DNA of 64,000 nt from CAVZBW01 sp963773635 (GTDB lineage: Bacteria; Actinomycetota; Acidimicrobiia; Acidimicrobiales; RAAP-2). Shown here in pieces: positions 50,246 to 58,535 of the stretch; position 1 is the first letter of the stretch, and the number at the start of each line of letters is the position of its first letter. Below the pieces are notes generated by a model. That model was not told the origin of the DNA, did not search any database, and saw only the letters and a list, made by a program, of their open reading frames with translations. Position numbers and translations under genes: made by a program. The DNA is taken from positions 1,984,001 through 2,048,000 of the forward strand of contig CAVZBW010000005.1 of assembly GCA_963773635.1 (NCBI GenBank), read 5' to 3'.

Positions 50246-52099
50246 GTGGTGCTCGGCAGGTATATCCGGCAGGGAACGGGCCGCGTGGGCGTGCCCGTGG
50301 GCCGGTGGTGGTCGCGGGCAACCGTCGCGTGCGTCGTGTGCACCGCCGGGCTGGCAGCGATGCTCGGGGCGCCCGCGTCCGGCGCGGCATCCGGCACCCA
50401 GGTCCAGTACAGCTCGGCGGCGAGCATCCGATCCCAGGGCGCCGGGCAGACGAGCGCCCCGAGCGCCACCACACCCTCGGACGCCTTCGCGTCGGGCACC
50501 CTGGTGTCGAAGGGCGGTCCCTATCTGGTGGACCGTTTCGGCCGGACCGTCACCCTCCACGGGGTCAACGCGGTGTACAAGTACGCCCCCTTCGAGCTCT
50601 ACCCGGACCCGGGACAGCCCTGGAACTTCGACTCCGCCGACGCGCAGCAAATCGCCGCGCTGGGCTTCAACGTGGTGCGGCTCGGGATCCTCTGGGAGGG
50701 CATCGAGCCAGGCAAGCTTGGTCCGAATGATCCGTCGATCTGCACCCCGGGCACACCCGGAGCACCCAGCCAGTTCAACTCCACCACCGCCGACGCTTAC
50801 CTGGCCGAGCTGACCAAGACCGTCGATCTGCTGGGGAAGTACCACGTCTACGTCCTGCTGGACATGCACCAGGACGTGTACAGCCAGCCCTTTCGCGGCG
50901 AGGGCGCACCGGCCTGGGCCATCTGCACCGACGGGCAGCCGATCGTGCCGTCGGGCGGCCGCTGGTCGACCAACTACGGCAACCCGACCCTGGAGATCGC
51001 CGAGGCCCACTTCTGGTCGAACGACGTCGTGGGAAACCTCCAGGGCGCCTACGACCAATCGTGGGCGGTGGTCGCCAAGCACTTCGCCAACAACCCCTGG
51101 GTGGTCGGGTACGACCCCTACAACGAGCCCTCCTCGAGGGACCTGACCCCGGGTGGCCCCACGAGCTTCGCCGTCCAACTCGAGTGCTTCTATACGGGAA
51201 GGGCCCATCCTGGCAGCCTGACCATCGGCGGCGGGCCGGTGACCTGCCCCGCCGGCGACCCCCTCCAAGGAGTCGTCCCGGCGATCGAGAGCGCCGATCC
51301 CCACCATCTCGTCTTCATCGAGCCGGACAACTTTTCCGTCCGCAACGAGCTTCCCAGCCTGCTGGGCACCATGGACTTCCCGCGGCTCGTCTACAATTTT
51401 CATGCATACTGTGGTAATCGTAGCCCGGTGACCGGTGACCCCTACGATCCCACCGCCTGTAGCGACCAGGTGCTCCGCAACATGGGCTTCCGCTTCCAGG
51501 ATCGGCCCAAGATGGCGTCCTCCGACCAGCCGGGGGGTCCCGCCTGGTTCATGAGCGAGTTTGGCGCCACGTCCAACGTCGAGTTCCTCGACCAGGCGAC
51601 CGACAACGCGGGCACCTTCGACCTGGGCTGGATCTACTGGAGCTGGAAGTACTACAACGACCCGACCGGGAGCTCCGACGAGGCGCTGGCGCTCGCCAAC
51701 GGGCAGCTCGCGCCGTCGGCCGCCGCCCTTTCACAACCCTTCGCGCCGGCCATCGCCGGCACCTTCCTGTCCGCCACCTTCCAGCAATCGGGCGGCGTCT
51801 ACCAGCTGGTCTATCGGCCGTCGTCACAGATCCAGGCGCCGACGAGCGTGTTCACGGCGGCCGCGGAGCAGTACCCCAACGGCTACTGCTCGTCGGTCAC
51901 GGGTGGGTCGATCGTCTCGCCGGCCGGCGCAGCACACCTCCTGATCAAGGCGGACCGCCAGACCAACCGCATCGTCGTGACGATCAAGGCCGGCTCCTGC
52001 AACGCCCCGACGCCCCCGCCGGCTCCGACGTCCCCGCTACCGACCACCTCGACGACCGGCGGCCCGACGACGAGCACCTCGACGACGAACGCCCCGTGA
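50246..52099 (+). CDS. Secreted endoglycoceramidase-like GH5 glycosidase
   Basis: A 617-residue protein from a GTG start. A signal peptide (VACVVCTAGLAAMLGAPASG) is followed by a spacer, then the GH5 barrel: RFGRTVTLHGVNAVYKYAPF, ALGFNVVRLGILWEGIEPGK, VYVLLDMHQDVYSQPFRGEG then APAWA (the endoglycoceramidase signature), NNPWVVGYDPYNEPSSRDL with the acid/base Glu, FHAYCGN, and AWFMSEFGATSNVEFLDQAT with the nucleophile Glu. A beta-sandwich C-domain and a Thr/Pro-rich tail (TSTTGGPTTSTSTTNAP) follow. It probably cleaves a glycan from a lipid such as a ceramide or steroid glycoside; the acceptor is inferred. Confidence 0.88.
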   Translation: MVLGRYIRQGTGRVGVPVGRWWSRATVACVVCTAGLAAMLGAPASGAASGTQVQYSSAASIRSQGAGQTSAPSATTPSDAFASGTLVSKGGPYLVDRFGRTVTLHGVNAVYKYAPFELYPDPGQPWNFDSADAQQIAALGFNVVRLGILWEGIEPGKLGPNDPSICTPGTPGAPSQFNSTTADAYLAELTKTVDLLGKYHVYVLLDMHQDVYSQPFRGEGAPAWAICTDGQPIVPSGGRWSTNYGNPTLEIAEAHFWSNDVVGNLQGAYDQSWAVVAKHFANNPWVVGYDPYNEPSSRDLTPGGPTSFAVQLECFYTGRAHPGSLTIGGGPVTCPAGDPLQGVVPAIESADPHHLVFIEPDNFSVRNELPSLLGTMDFPRLVYNFHAYCGNRSPVTGDPYDPTACSDQVLRNMGFRFQDRPKMASSDQPGGPAWFMSEFGATSNVEFLDQATDNAGTFDLGWIYWSWKYYNDPTGSSDEALALANGQLAPSAAALSQPFAPAIAGTFLSATFQQSGGVYQLVYRPSSQIQAPTSVFTAAAEQYPNGYCSSVTGGSIVSPAGAAHLLIKADRQTNRIVVTIKAGSCNAPTPPPAPTSPLPTTSTTGGPTTSTSTTNAP

Positions 52100-52153
52100 G
52101 GGGGCCGTGCAACCCCGTCGAGGTACGTCTGTTGGACGTGCGCTCCGGAGGCC

Positions 52154-52193
52154 CGTCAGCCGACCGTTTGGTTTGAGGGGGAATCGGCTGACG
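52154..52193 (+). terminator. Perfect 10 bp stem-loop after the GH5 gene
   Basis: CGTCAGCCGA (52154-52163) pairs with TCGGCTGACG (52184-52193) over a 20 nt loop, 55 bp after the GH5 stop. No U-tract follows. The rest of 52100-52312 shows nothing else. Confidence 0.6.
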
Positions 52194-52312
52194 AGCCCCG
52201 TCGCACATCGCCATACGGAGCAGACGGCCTCCTTGGATTAACCCTGGCGCACAAAAGTCCGCCAGGGCAGGATCCCCGGAGTCCAACGGGCACTGCGCGA
52301 GAATCGTTGGCC

Positions 52313-52525
52313 GTGATCGGGCACCCGTGCGCCAGCGTCCGCGCCATTCCCGAGGAGGGACCTCTTGGTGACGACGAAGCTCTCTGGGAGGTGATCTGCC
52401 GGGACTGCGGCGACAACGGGGGTCCGAGGCACGTCCAGCCGCCCGAGATTCTCGACCGGCGGGGTCGTTACTCGATGGCGGAGGCGCGACGGGCGGCCGA
52501 TCGGCATCGCCGCGGGCTCCAGTAG
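52313..52525 (+). CDS. Small CxxC protein, paralogue of the gene at 53893
   Basis: A 70-residue protein (GTG 52313; TTG 52307 is an alternative). The core is LWEVICRDCGDNGGPRHVQP, PEILDRRGRYSMAEARRAAD, RHRRGLQ, with a single Cys-x2-Cys that could bind metal as half of a zinc ribbon. The second gene at 53893-54138 has the same core (HWEVICPECGDDGGPRELQG). The family and function are unknown to me; no HTH is evident. Confidence 0.6.
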   Translation: MIGHPCASVRAIPEEGPLGDDEALWEVICRDCGDNGGPRHVQPPEILDRRGRYSMAEARRAADRHRRGLQ

Positions 52526-52554
52526 GGCGGGCCCGGGGCGCGTCGGGCGAGCGG

Positions 52555-53253
52555 TCACAACCCGGCGAGCACCCCCGCGAGCTCTGCCGGCCGCGAATAG
52601 AAGGGTGAGTGGCCACCGGGGAGCTCGACGACGTCGGCCCCCAACCGTCCTTTGGCCACCCGTCGCGACCAGTCCGGGCTCACCGCCCGGTCCTCGGTCA
52701 TCAGCACATAGGTGGACGGCACCTCGGGCCAGGCATCGATGGGGCATCGCTCGTCAAACACGGTGAGCGCCTGGGGGCGGAGGCGTTCCCAGGCGCGGCG
52801 GGCCAGCGGCTCGGGGCAATCCTGATAAAAGCCCTCCCGGGCCGCCAGCCACGACACCGAGCCCTCGCGGAGCTCGTCGCCGGGGCGAGGCTCGGCCACG
52901 AACGTGACGGCTCCCGGCTCCGTCGCCAGGTACTCGACGTAACTCTGGCCGGGAACGGGCACCATCGCCCCGAGGAAGACCAGCCGTCGCACCGGACACA
53001 TCGAGGGCACGAGCGGTAGGGCCAGCCCCCCCAGGGAATGGCCCACCACGACCACGTCGGCGTCGCCTCGAGGCCGGACCTCCTCGATGGCCCCCACCAC
53101 CGTCTCCGCCCACTCCCGGGCGCCGGCTTGCGGATCCTCGATGGGCAGGTCCGGAGCGACGACGGAGTGGCCGCGCGCTGCCAGCTCGGGGCCGAGCAAT
53201 TCCCAGCACCAGCCACCGTGCGCTCCCCCGTGGACCAAGGCGAACAGGCTCAT
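52555..53253 (-). CDS. Alpha/beta hydrolase
   Basis: A 232-residue esterase-like protein: FALVHGGAHGGWCWELLGPE (oxyanion HG), ARGHSVVAPDLPIEDPQAGA, nucleophile Ser in VVVVGHSLGGLALPLVPSMC, acid region YVLMTEDRAVSP and catalytic His in VELPGGHSPFYSRPAELAGV. This is the EstC/methylesterase (salicylate/hydroxynitrile-lyase-like) pattern. The ATG at 53253 starts directly before the first strand; the longer frame to 53370 has no homology. Substrate unknown. Confidence 0.88.
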   Translation of the reverse strand: MSLFALVHGGAHGGWCWELLGPELAARGHSVVAPDLPIEDPQAGAREWAETVVGAIEEVRPRGDADVVVVGHSLGGLALPLVPSMCPVRRLVFLGAMVPVPGQSYVEYLATEPGAVTFVAEPRPGDELREGSVSWLAAREGFYQDCPEPLARRAWERLRPQALTVFDERCPIDAWPEVPSTYVLMTEDRAVSPDWSRRVAKGRLGADVVELPGGHSPFYSRPAELAGVLAGL

Positions 53254-53312
53254 GGACCGGATTCTCCGACAAACCGGGGCCGGCCGCCATCGCTCCCGGG
53301 ATAGAGCATCTC

Positions 53313-53350
53313 TCAACGAGATCATAAGAATCTTACCTAGCTCGTTGACA
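53313..53350. promoter_or_regulatory. Inverted repeat overlapping a -35-like element
   Basis: TCAACGAG (53313-53320) and CTCGTTGA (53341-53348) are perfect 8 bp inverted arms in the spacer between the divergent hydrolase and cyclic-nucleotide-binding genes. The right arm runs into TTGACA (53345-53350), a good -35 for the rightward gene, although no convincing -10 is seen at 16-18 bp. It is a candidate operator. Confidence 0.4.
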
Positions 53351-53402
53351 GATTGAATACGCGAGGCCACTCTGCTGTTAAAGAGGGCGAAAGGAGTTAT
53401 CC

Positions 53403-53825
53403 ATGCGTCTCTTCAAGAACAGCCGACGCGAGGACGACCTGAGAGAGTTCGCCCTGTTCGCAGACACCAGCCGCTCCGAGCTGGCGCAGATCCGCCAGTT
53501 GCTGATCCGACTGACCGTGCCGGCCGGCACGGTGCTCACGCATCAGGGAGCCTTTGGCAACGAATTCATGATGGTCGTGGACGGTGTCGCCGAGGTGTCC
53601 CAGGACGGAACGGTCATCGCCACGATCGGTCGGGGTGAGCTCGTGGGCGAGATGGCGCTGCTCCAGGATGGACGGGGACAGCGCAACGCCACCGTGACGG
53701 CGGTTACCGAGATGACCGTCTACGTTGGCACGCCAGCGGAGTTTCGTCAGATCCTCGACGTCGCTCCCTCGGTAGCCGAAAAGGTCCGGCGGACCGCGGC
53801 GTCCCGAGCCCTCCAGGCGGCTTAG
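53403..53825 (+). CDS. Stand-alone cyclic-nucleotide-binding domain protein
   Basis: A 140-residue protein of one CRP-type cNMP-binding beta-roll: LREFALFADTSRSELAQIRQ, VPAGTVLTHQGAFGNEFMMV, VDGVAEVSQDGTVIATIGRG, ELVGEMALLQDGRGQRNATV (phosphate-binding cassette GE-AL, with Arg), VTAVTEMTVYVGTPAEFRQI. No DNA-binding HTH, kinase or channel domain follows. The cassette has GEMALL...RNATV, close to the consensus GExALL..xPRxAT. AAAGGAG lies 6 nt before the ATG. It may sense cAMP/cGMP and act through a partner. Confidence 0.88.
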   Translation: MRLFKNSRREDDLREFALFADTSRSELAQIRQLLIRLTVPAGTVLTHQGAFGNEFMMVVDGVAEVSQDGTVIATIGRGELVGEMALLQDGRGQRNATVTAVTEMTVYVGTPAEFRQILDVAPSVAEKVRRTAASRALQAA

Positions 53826-53837
53826 GTCGGGCACACC

Positions 53838-53862
53838 CTCGGGGACGCGATGCGTCCCCGAG
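53838..53862 (+). terminator. Perfect 11 bp stem-loop
   Basis: CTCGGGGACGC (53838-53848) and GCGTCCCCGAG (53852-53862) form a perfect stem with a 3 nt loop, 13 bp after the stop of the cNMP-binding gene. It is a strong intrinsic-type hairpin although the U-tract is absent. Confidence 0.75.
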
Positions 53863-53892
53863 CCCGGGCGGCTCCGGCGCGAAGATCGGGTC

Positions 53893-54138
53893 GTGACGAG
53901 CCATCTGCGAGCCGCGAGCCGGGCCATTCCGGCAGAGTGGGGCAGAGACGGTCAGGGCCGTTGGACCCCCATCCGGTGGTTCCCCGAGCCCCATTGGGAG
54001 GTCATCTGCCCCGAATGCGGCGACGACGGGGGGCCACGAGAGCTGCAGGGCTCCGAGATCCTCTCCCGCCGGGGCTACTACGCCACCCAGCTGGAAGCCC
54101 GGGCGGCGGCGAACCGGCATGCGGTCGGGCTCGAATAG
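53893..54138 (+). CDS. Small CxxC protein, paralogue of the gene at 52313
   Basis: An 81-residue protein from a GTG start: HLRAASRAIPAEWGRDGQGR, WTPIRWFPEPHWEVICPECG, DDGGPRELQGSEILSRRGYY, ATQLEARAAANRHAVGLE. It shares the core (A)IPxE, WEVIC-x2-CGD(D/N)GGPR, EILxRRGxY and EARxAAxRH with the paralogue 1.5 kb to the left. One Cys pair may hold a metal or act as a redox pair. It overlaps the 3' extension of the convergent methyltransferase frame by 137 bp. Confidence 0.65.
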   Translation: MTSHLRAASRAIPAEWGRDGQGRWTPIRWFPEPHWEVICPECGDDGGPRELQGSEILSRRGYYATQLEARAAANRHAVGLE

Positions 54139-54751
54139 CTGAGGTCGCCGAGCCCGGCGGCCGGAGCGGAGGGGCGCGGACCGCGACTAGCGCTCCGCGC
54201 CCGTGGACCGACACGGCGTAGTCGCCTCCTGCGGCAAAGGGTTGCCGGTCCCACGTGGCCCAGCGATGGACGAGCCGAAGTCCCGCCTCCGCGCATCCCT
54301 TGTCGTACTCCTCGAGCGAGTAGCCACGGGCCAGCTGGAAGCCGGCGACGAGCATGCCACCCGGAGCCACATGGGCCGCGCAGGCCCCGACGAGGTCCGG
54401 GCGGCTGAGCGGAGGGCAGAAGAGCGGGACGTTGCCGGCCAGGACCACGACGTCGAATTGGCGACCGAGCTCGAGGCTGGCCAGGTCCGCCTCCACCCAG
54501 TCGAGCTCCGGGGACCGCTGGCGCGCCTCGGCGATCATGGATGGGTCGACGTCGACGCCGACCACCTCGACTCCGTGGCGGGCGAGCTCGATGGCGACGC
54601 GCCCGGTGCCACACCCGGCGTCGAGCACCGAGCTCGGGCTCAGCGACCGCACGAGGCTCGCCTCGCCGTGCACGTCCATCCCTCGGTTCGCCAGCGCGTC
54701 GAAGCGTGCCTGGTACGCCCTTCCATCGAGACCGCTCCGAGCGTCGTTCAT
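54002..54751 (-). CDS. SAM-dependent methyltransferase (class I), unusual C-terminal extension
   Basis: A 249-residue protein. Motif I LSPSSVLDAGCGTGRVAIEL, motif II VVGVDVDPSMIAEARQRSPE, and FDVVVLAGNVPLFCPP then HVAPGGMLVAGFQLARGY identify a class I small-molecule methyltransferase. Homology should end near GGDYAVSVHGRG (about residue 190); the frame then continues about 60 residues of Arg/Pro/Ser-rich sequence opposite the small CxxC gene. A one-base shift would give a stop at 54187, so the true end may be there. The start is ATG 54751. Confidence 0.82.
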   Translation of the reverse strand: MNDARSGLDGRAYQARFDALANRGMDVHGEASLVRSLSPSSVLDAGCGTGRVAIELARHGVEVVGVDVDPSMIAEARQRSPELDWVEADLASLELGRQFDVVVLAGNVPLFCPPLSRPDLVGACAAHVAPGGMLVAGFQLARGYSLEEYDKGCAEAGLRLVHRWATWDRQPFAAGGDYAVSVHGRGALVAVRAPPLRPPGSATSAIRARPHAGSPPPGLPAGWRSSPGGRGSRSPAALVAPRRRRIRGR

Positions 54752-54889
54752 CGGGTTCGTCCCATCAGCGCTCAATCTACGGGCCGAGCACGGCGGGTCG
54801 TCGGCGGAGCAATCCCCGTCCCCCTCTCGTAGCCTGGGCCGGAGAGGCGAAGACACGCCGGCGTCGGCCGGTAGATCTGGGAGGAAATC

Positions 54890-56290
54890 ATGGCGCTGCA
54901 CGACCGCAACACGTTGCGACGACGGGTCACCGACTCGGTGTTCGCCTCGGCTGATGCCGCGGTGTCCCTCCCCAAGTACCGGTTCCCGCTCCACGAGGTC
55001 CTACCCGACATCGCGTACCAGATGATCCGAGACGAGCTCCTGCTCGACGGCAACGCCCGGCAGAACCTGGCGACGTTCTGCCAGACCTGGGAGGAGCCGC
55101 AGGTGCACCATCTCATGGACCTGTCCATCGACAAGAACCTGATCGACGAGGACGAGTACCCGCAGTCGGCCGAGATCGAACGGCGCGGCGTGCACATGAT
55201 GGCCGACCTGTGGAACGCGCCGGAGACGGCGAACCCGGTCGGGACCTCGACGATCGGCTCCTCGGAGGCCTGCATGCTGGCCGGGATGGCCGCGAAGTGG
55301 CGTTGGCGCAAGCGGCGCCAACAGGCAGGGAAGCCTGCGGACCGGCCCAACATGGTCTGCGGACCGGTCCAGGTGGTCTGGCACAAGTTCGCCCGCTACT
55401 GGGACGTCGAGATGCGCGAGGTGCCGATGGCCCCCGGGCGCTACCACCTGCAGCCGGAGCAGATGCTCGAGCAGGTGGACGAGAACACCATCTTCGTTGT
55501 GCCCACCTTTGGCGTGACCTATACCGGCGCCTACGAGCCGGTGCTCGAGCTGTCCAAGGCGCTCGACACGCTGCAGGAAGAGACGGGGCTCGACGTCGAC
55601 ATCCACGTCGACGGTGCGAGCGGCGCCTTCGTGGCCCCGTTCAGCGCCCCCGACGTGATCTTCGACTTCCGGATTCCCCGGGTCAAGTCGATCAGCACCT
55701 CGGGCCACAAGTTCGGCCTGGCTCCACTCGGGGTCGGATGGGTGGTCTGGCGCCACCACGAGGAGCTACCCCAAGAGCTCATCTTCCACGTCAACTACCT
55801 GGGCGGCGACATGCCGGACTTCCACATCAATTTCTCGAGACCTGCCGGCCAGATCATCGCCCAGTACTACAACTTCGTCCGCCTGGGCCGCGAGGGATTC
55901 GAGCGGGTGCACGCCGCCTGCTACGAGACCGGGCGCTACATCGCGCACGAGATCCCCAAGCTCGGTCCCTTCGAGCTTCTCAACGACAGCAACCCGGCAA
56001 CCGGCATCCCGACGGTGACGTGGCGCATCAAGGAGGGCGAAAGCCCGGGCTACACGCTGTTCGACCTGGCCGACCGGCTCCGCAACCGCGGCTGGCAGGT
56101 CCCGGCGTACACGCTGACCGGAGACGCCTCCGACATCGCGGTGCAGCGGGTGCTCATCCGCCAGGGCGTCGACCGGGACCTGGCCGCCATCCTGCTCGAC
56201 GACTTCGAGGTCTCGGTCCGACACTTTGAGCGCCACCCCGTCACCGTGGCGATGTCCCCCGAGGAGGCCGGCGGCTTCAACCACCTGTAG
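54890..56290 (+). CDS. gadB: Glutamate decarboxylase
   Basis: A 466-residue PLP-dependent decarboxylase of full GadB length. It reads KYRFPLHEVLPDIAYQMIRD, NLATFCQTWEEPQVHHLMDL, NLIDEDEYPQSAEIERRGVH, GTSTIGSSEACMLAGMAAKW, DIHVDGASGAFVAPFSAPDV, with the PLP lysine K274 in SISTSGHKFGLAPLGVGWVV, and LNFSRP-like HINFSRPAGQIIAQYYNFVR. It converts glutamate to GABA with uptake of a proton, aiding acid tolerance. No GadC antiporter is nearby, so the GABA may serve metabolism. A GGGAGGAAATC site precedes the ATG. Confidence 0.95.
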   Translation: MALHDRNTLRRRVTDSVFASADAAVSLPKYRFPLHEVLPDIAYQMIRDELLLDGNARQNLATFCQTWEEPQVHHLMDLSIDKNLIDEDEYPQSAEIERRGVHMMADLWNAPETANPVGTSTIGSSEACMLAGMAAKWRWRKRRQQAGKPADRPNMVCGPVQVVWHKFARYWDVEMREVPMAPGRYHLQPEQMLEQVDENTIFVVPTFGVTYTGAYEPVLELSKALDTLQEETGLDVDIHVDGASGAFVAPFSAPDVIFDFRIPRVKSISTSGHKFGLAPLGVGWVVWRHHEELPQELIFHVNYLGGDMPDFHINFSRPAGQIIAQYYNFVRLGREGFERVHAACYETGRYIAHEIPKLGPFELLNDSNPATGIPTVTWRIKEGESPGYTLFDLADRLRNRGWQVPAYTLTGDASDIAVQRVLIRQGVDRDLAAILLDDFEVSVRHFERHPVTVAMSPEEAGGFNHL

Positions 56291-56309
56291 GGAGCACTCG
56301 GCAGGTTCG

Positions 56310-56380
56310 GAGCCGCCGGCAGCGAGAGAGCCGCCCGCAGCGAGAGAGCCGCCGGCCGTCCCAGAGCCGTCAGCAGTCGG
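56310..56380. repeat. Four imperfect 18 bp tandem repeats
   Basis: Units GAGCCGCCGGCAGCGAGA (56310-56327), GAGCCGCCCGCAGCGAGA (56328-56345), GAGCCGCCGGCCGTCCCA (56346-56363) and GAGCCGTCAGCAGTCGG (56364-56380). The last one overlaps the 3' end of the sulfatase gene (stop at 56370-56372). It lies between convergent gadB and sulfatase. Confidence 0.75.
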
Positions 56381-58337
56381 GCTGCGCAGGGACCACGCCG
56401 CTGCTCGGCTTGAGACGCTTGGCCTTGCACTGGGCCTCGAGGAGCGCGTCGAGCTGGGCGAGCACGGCCTTGACGGCCGGACTCGAGCTGTTGGCCAGGT
56501 TGTTCAGCTCGAGGGGGTCCTTGGTCACGTTGTAGGCCTCGATCTGGTCCGGCGCCGGCGTGGTCTTGACCGTGGTCGTGGCCGTCTTGGTGCCGGCCTG
56601 AGCCAGGTTGCCCTCCACGAGGGTGAAGTTGTCCTGGTCCTGGGTGGAGGGCTGGAACGGGGGAAGGTGCTGATCGCCGAGGGCGATCGACTCGGGGTCG
56701 CTCCAAAACTGGGGGTTGTCCGAATAGCGCGAGTACTTCCACTTCTCCATGCCGCCGCCAGCGCCGGTCGGCAGGTTGGCGACCACCGTCTCGACGTGGT
56801 TGGGTTGGGTCACCGGCGCGTACATCTGGTTGCCGAGGAACGTCACCGCATTGTCGCCGCGGCTGACCTCGTCGTCGGTCATGAAGTAGACGGGGTCGGT
56901 GAGGGTGCCGGGGTTCTGCAGCCCGAGCACGACCCCGGAGAGGTCACGCCCGACCAGGGGGTGCACCTCGTTGTGGGTCTGCGCCAGCTGCTGCTGGATC
57001 GAAGTGGGGTTGAGACCGGCAAGACCGAGCAGGGTCGGCAGCAGGTCGGCGTGGCTGGTCAGCGCGTCCAGGGTCTGCTGCCCGGAGAAGAGCACGGGGT
57101 TGTTCAGGATGAACGGGACGTGCAAGGTCTCCTCGTACGCCTGGTGCCACTTTTGGAACATCCCGCCGTGAGCACCGAGCATCGTGCCGTGGTCCGACGT
57201 GAAGATCACGACGGTGTTTTGGGCCATCGACGGGTACGACGCCAGTGCGTCGAGCACCCGCTGGACCTGCTGGTTCACGTTTTGCTGCATCTGATAGTAG
57301 AAGCGCCGGTAGGCCAGGCTGTTGTCGGTGGGCTGCAGCATCAGCTGGTAGGTCTGCAGGTAGCTGGACTGGCAGCTGGGCTTGGACGCGAGGCTCTCCC
57401 CGCTCGTCGCCGCGTACTGGATCGGATTGAACAAGACGGTGGGAACGTTGGACCCCTTCAGCTGGCCGAGCAGGTTCCAGCCGGGCGCCGCGAGCGTGAT
57501 CTTGCCGAAGGCCGTGATGTCGTGGGGGTTGACAAACGAGCAGACCGTGAACCACGGGTTTGCCGACGGGCCCTGCTGGGCGAGCGTCTGCAGCAGCTGG
57601 ATCGTCTGGTCGGCGAAGGTCTGGTCGCGGCCCGTGGCGCCCGCCGCGGACGAACCCGAGTTGAGCGGGTTGGACCCGTGGGGCTCGGGCCCGATCCAGC
57701 CGTCGAACCCGAAGTTGTCCAGGCGGTTCGCGCCCAGGTAGTTGTTGACGACGCCCGGGATGGGGTTGCCCTGCTGGTCGAAGCTGACCACCTGGTCGTG
57801 GGTCCCGGGTATGAGGAGGTCGGCGTCGGAGACGTGCCACTTCCCCTTGTAGTACGTGTCGTACCCGCCGGCCCGGAAGTAGTCGCCCATCGTCGGGACC
57901 GTGTTGGGATCCAACCAGAACATGTCCTCCTCGAAGGAGGCCTTGGCGGCGCCGGTGGTCTGGCTCGCCCCGTGGAGAGATGGGTACTGGCCCGTCACGA
58001 TCGACGTGCGGCTCGGCACGCAAGCCGTGGCCATGATGTAGTGGTTGAGGAACTGCATGCCGTTGTTGCGCAAGGACTCCTCTGCCACGAGGTACTTGGC
58101 TCGGAACTGCTGCAGCTGCGGTGACTCGTAGGCAACCGGCGCCCGATACTCGTCGACCATGATGAAGAGGAAGTTGGGGCGCTGGCGCAACTTGCCCCGG
58201 GGCTGGAAGGGCTGCGGCGTCGTGGTTGCCGCCAGCACCGCCTCGGACTGGCCCAGCTGGACCAGCCCCGCGGTCGCCGCCGCGCCGGCGCCCTGAATGA
58301 AACGACGGCGCGAGAAACCCTGCTTTTCCTTGCTCAC
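56370..58337 (-). CDS. Tat-exported arylsulfatase-type sulfatase
   Basis: A 655-residue protein from the GTG at 58337. Tat signal GFSRRRFIQGAGAAATAGLV at residues 7-26. The sulfatase domain shows RPNFLFIMVDEYRAPVAYES (metal-binding D), and YIMATACVPSRTSIVTGQYP with formylglycine-precursor C106 in the CxPxR signature. Further segments are AGYDTYYKGKWHVS-like, FSSDHG-like IFTSDHGTMLGAHGGMFQKW, and a late EAYNVTKDPLELNNLAN. The enzyme needs a formylglycine-generating enzyme, which is not in the window. The substrate, probably a sulfated glycan or lipid outside the cell, is unknown. Confidence 0.9.
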   Translation of the reverse strand: MSKEKQGFSRRRFIQGAGAAATAGLVQLGQSEAVLAATTTPQPFQPRGKLRQRPNFLFIMVDEYRAPVAYESPQLQQFRAKYLVAEESLRNNGMQFLNHYIMATACVPSRTSIVTGQYPSLHGASQTTGAAKASFEEDMFWLDPNTVPTMGDYFRAGGYDTYYKGKWHVSDADLLIPGTHDQVVSFDQQGNPIPGVVNNYLGANRLDNFGFDGWIGPEPHGSNPLNSGSSAAGATGRDQTFADQTIQLLQTLAQQGPSANPWFTVCSFVNPHDITAFGKITLAAPGWNLLGQLKGSNVPTVLFNPIQYAATSGESLASKPSCQSSYLQTYQLMLQPTDNSLAYRRFYYQMQQNVNQQVQRVLDALASYPSMAQNTVVIFTSDHGTMLGAHGGMFQKWHQAYEETLHVPFILNNPVLFSGQQTLDALTSHADLLPTLLGLAGLNPTSIQQQLAQTHNEVHPLVGRDLSGVVLGLQNPGTLTDPVYFMTDDEVSRGDNAVTFLGNQMYAPVTQPNHVETVVANLPTGAGGGMEKWKYSRYSDNPQFWSDPESIALGDQHLPPFQPSTQDQDNFTLVEGNLAQAGTKTATTTVKTTPAPDQIEAYNVTKDPLELNNLANSSSPAVKAVLAQLDALLEAQCKAKRLKPSSGVVPAQPDC

Positions 58338-58535
58338 CAAACCCCCTCGGCTCGTTCCTGCCTCCGCCGTGACTGTATCGGGCGCGCACACATCCCCCGG
58401 GCGGGCGATGTCCTCTGCCGGCCCCGGCGAGTCGCGACGGTCGGACCCCGTCGCGTTTGCTAGACAACTGCCGGAGTCTGGTGCGAGTCGTCACGGGAGA
58501 CGGGCGTCGTCTTGCACCGGGGAGGGGAGAGTGAG

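Noticed and set aside
56226..58124. 632-codon plus-strand open frame opposite the sulfatase
   Set aside because: Low-complexity Val/Gly/Arg-rich shadow; the sulfatase on the other strand has all catalytic motifs and a Tat signal.
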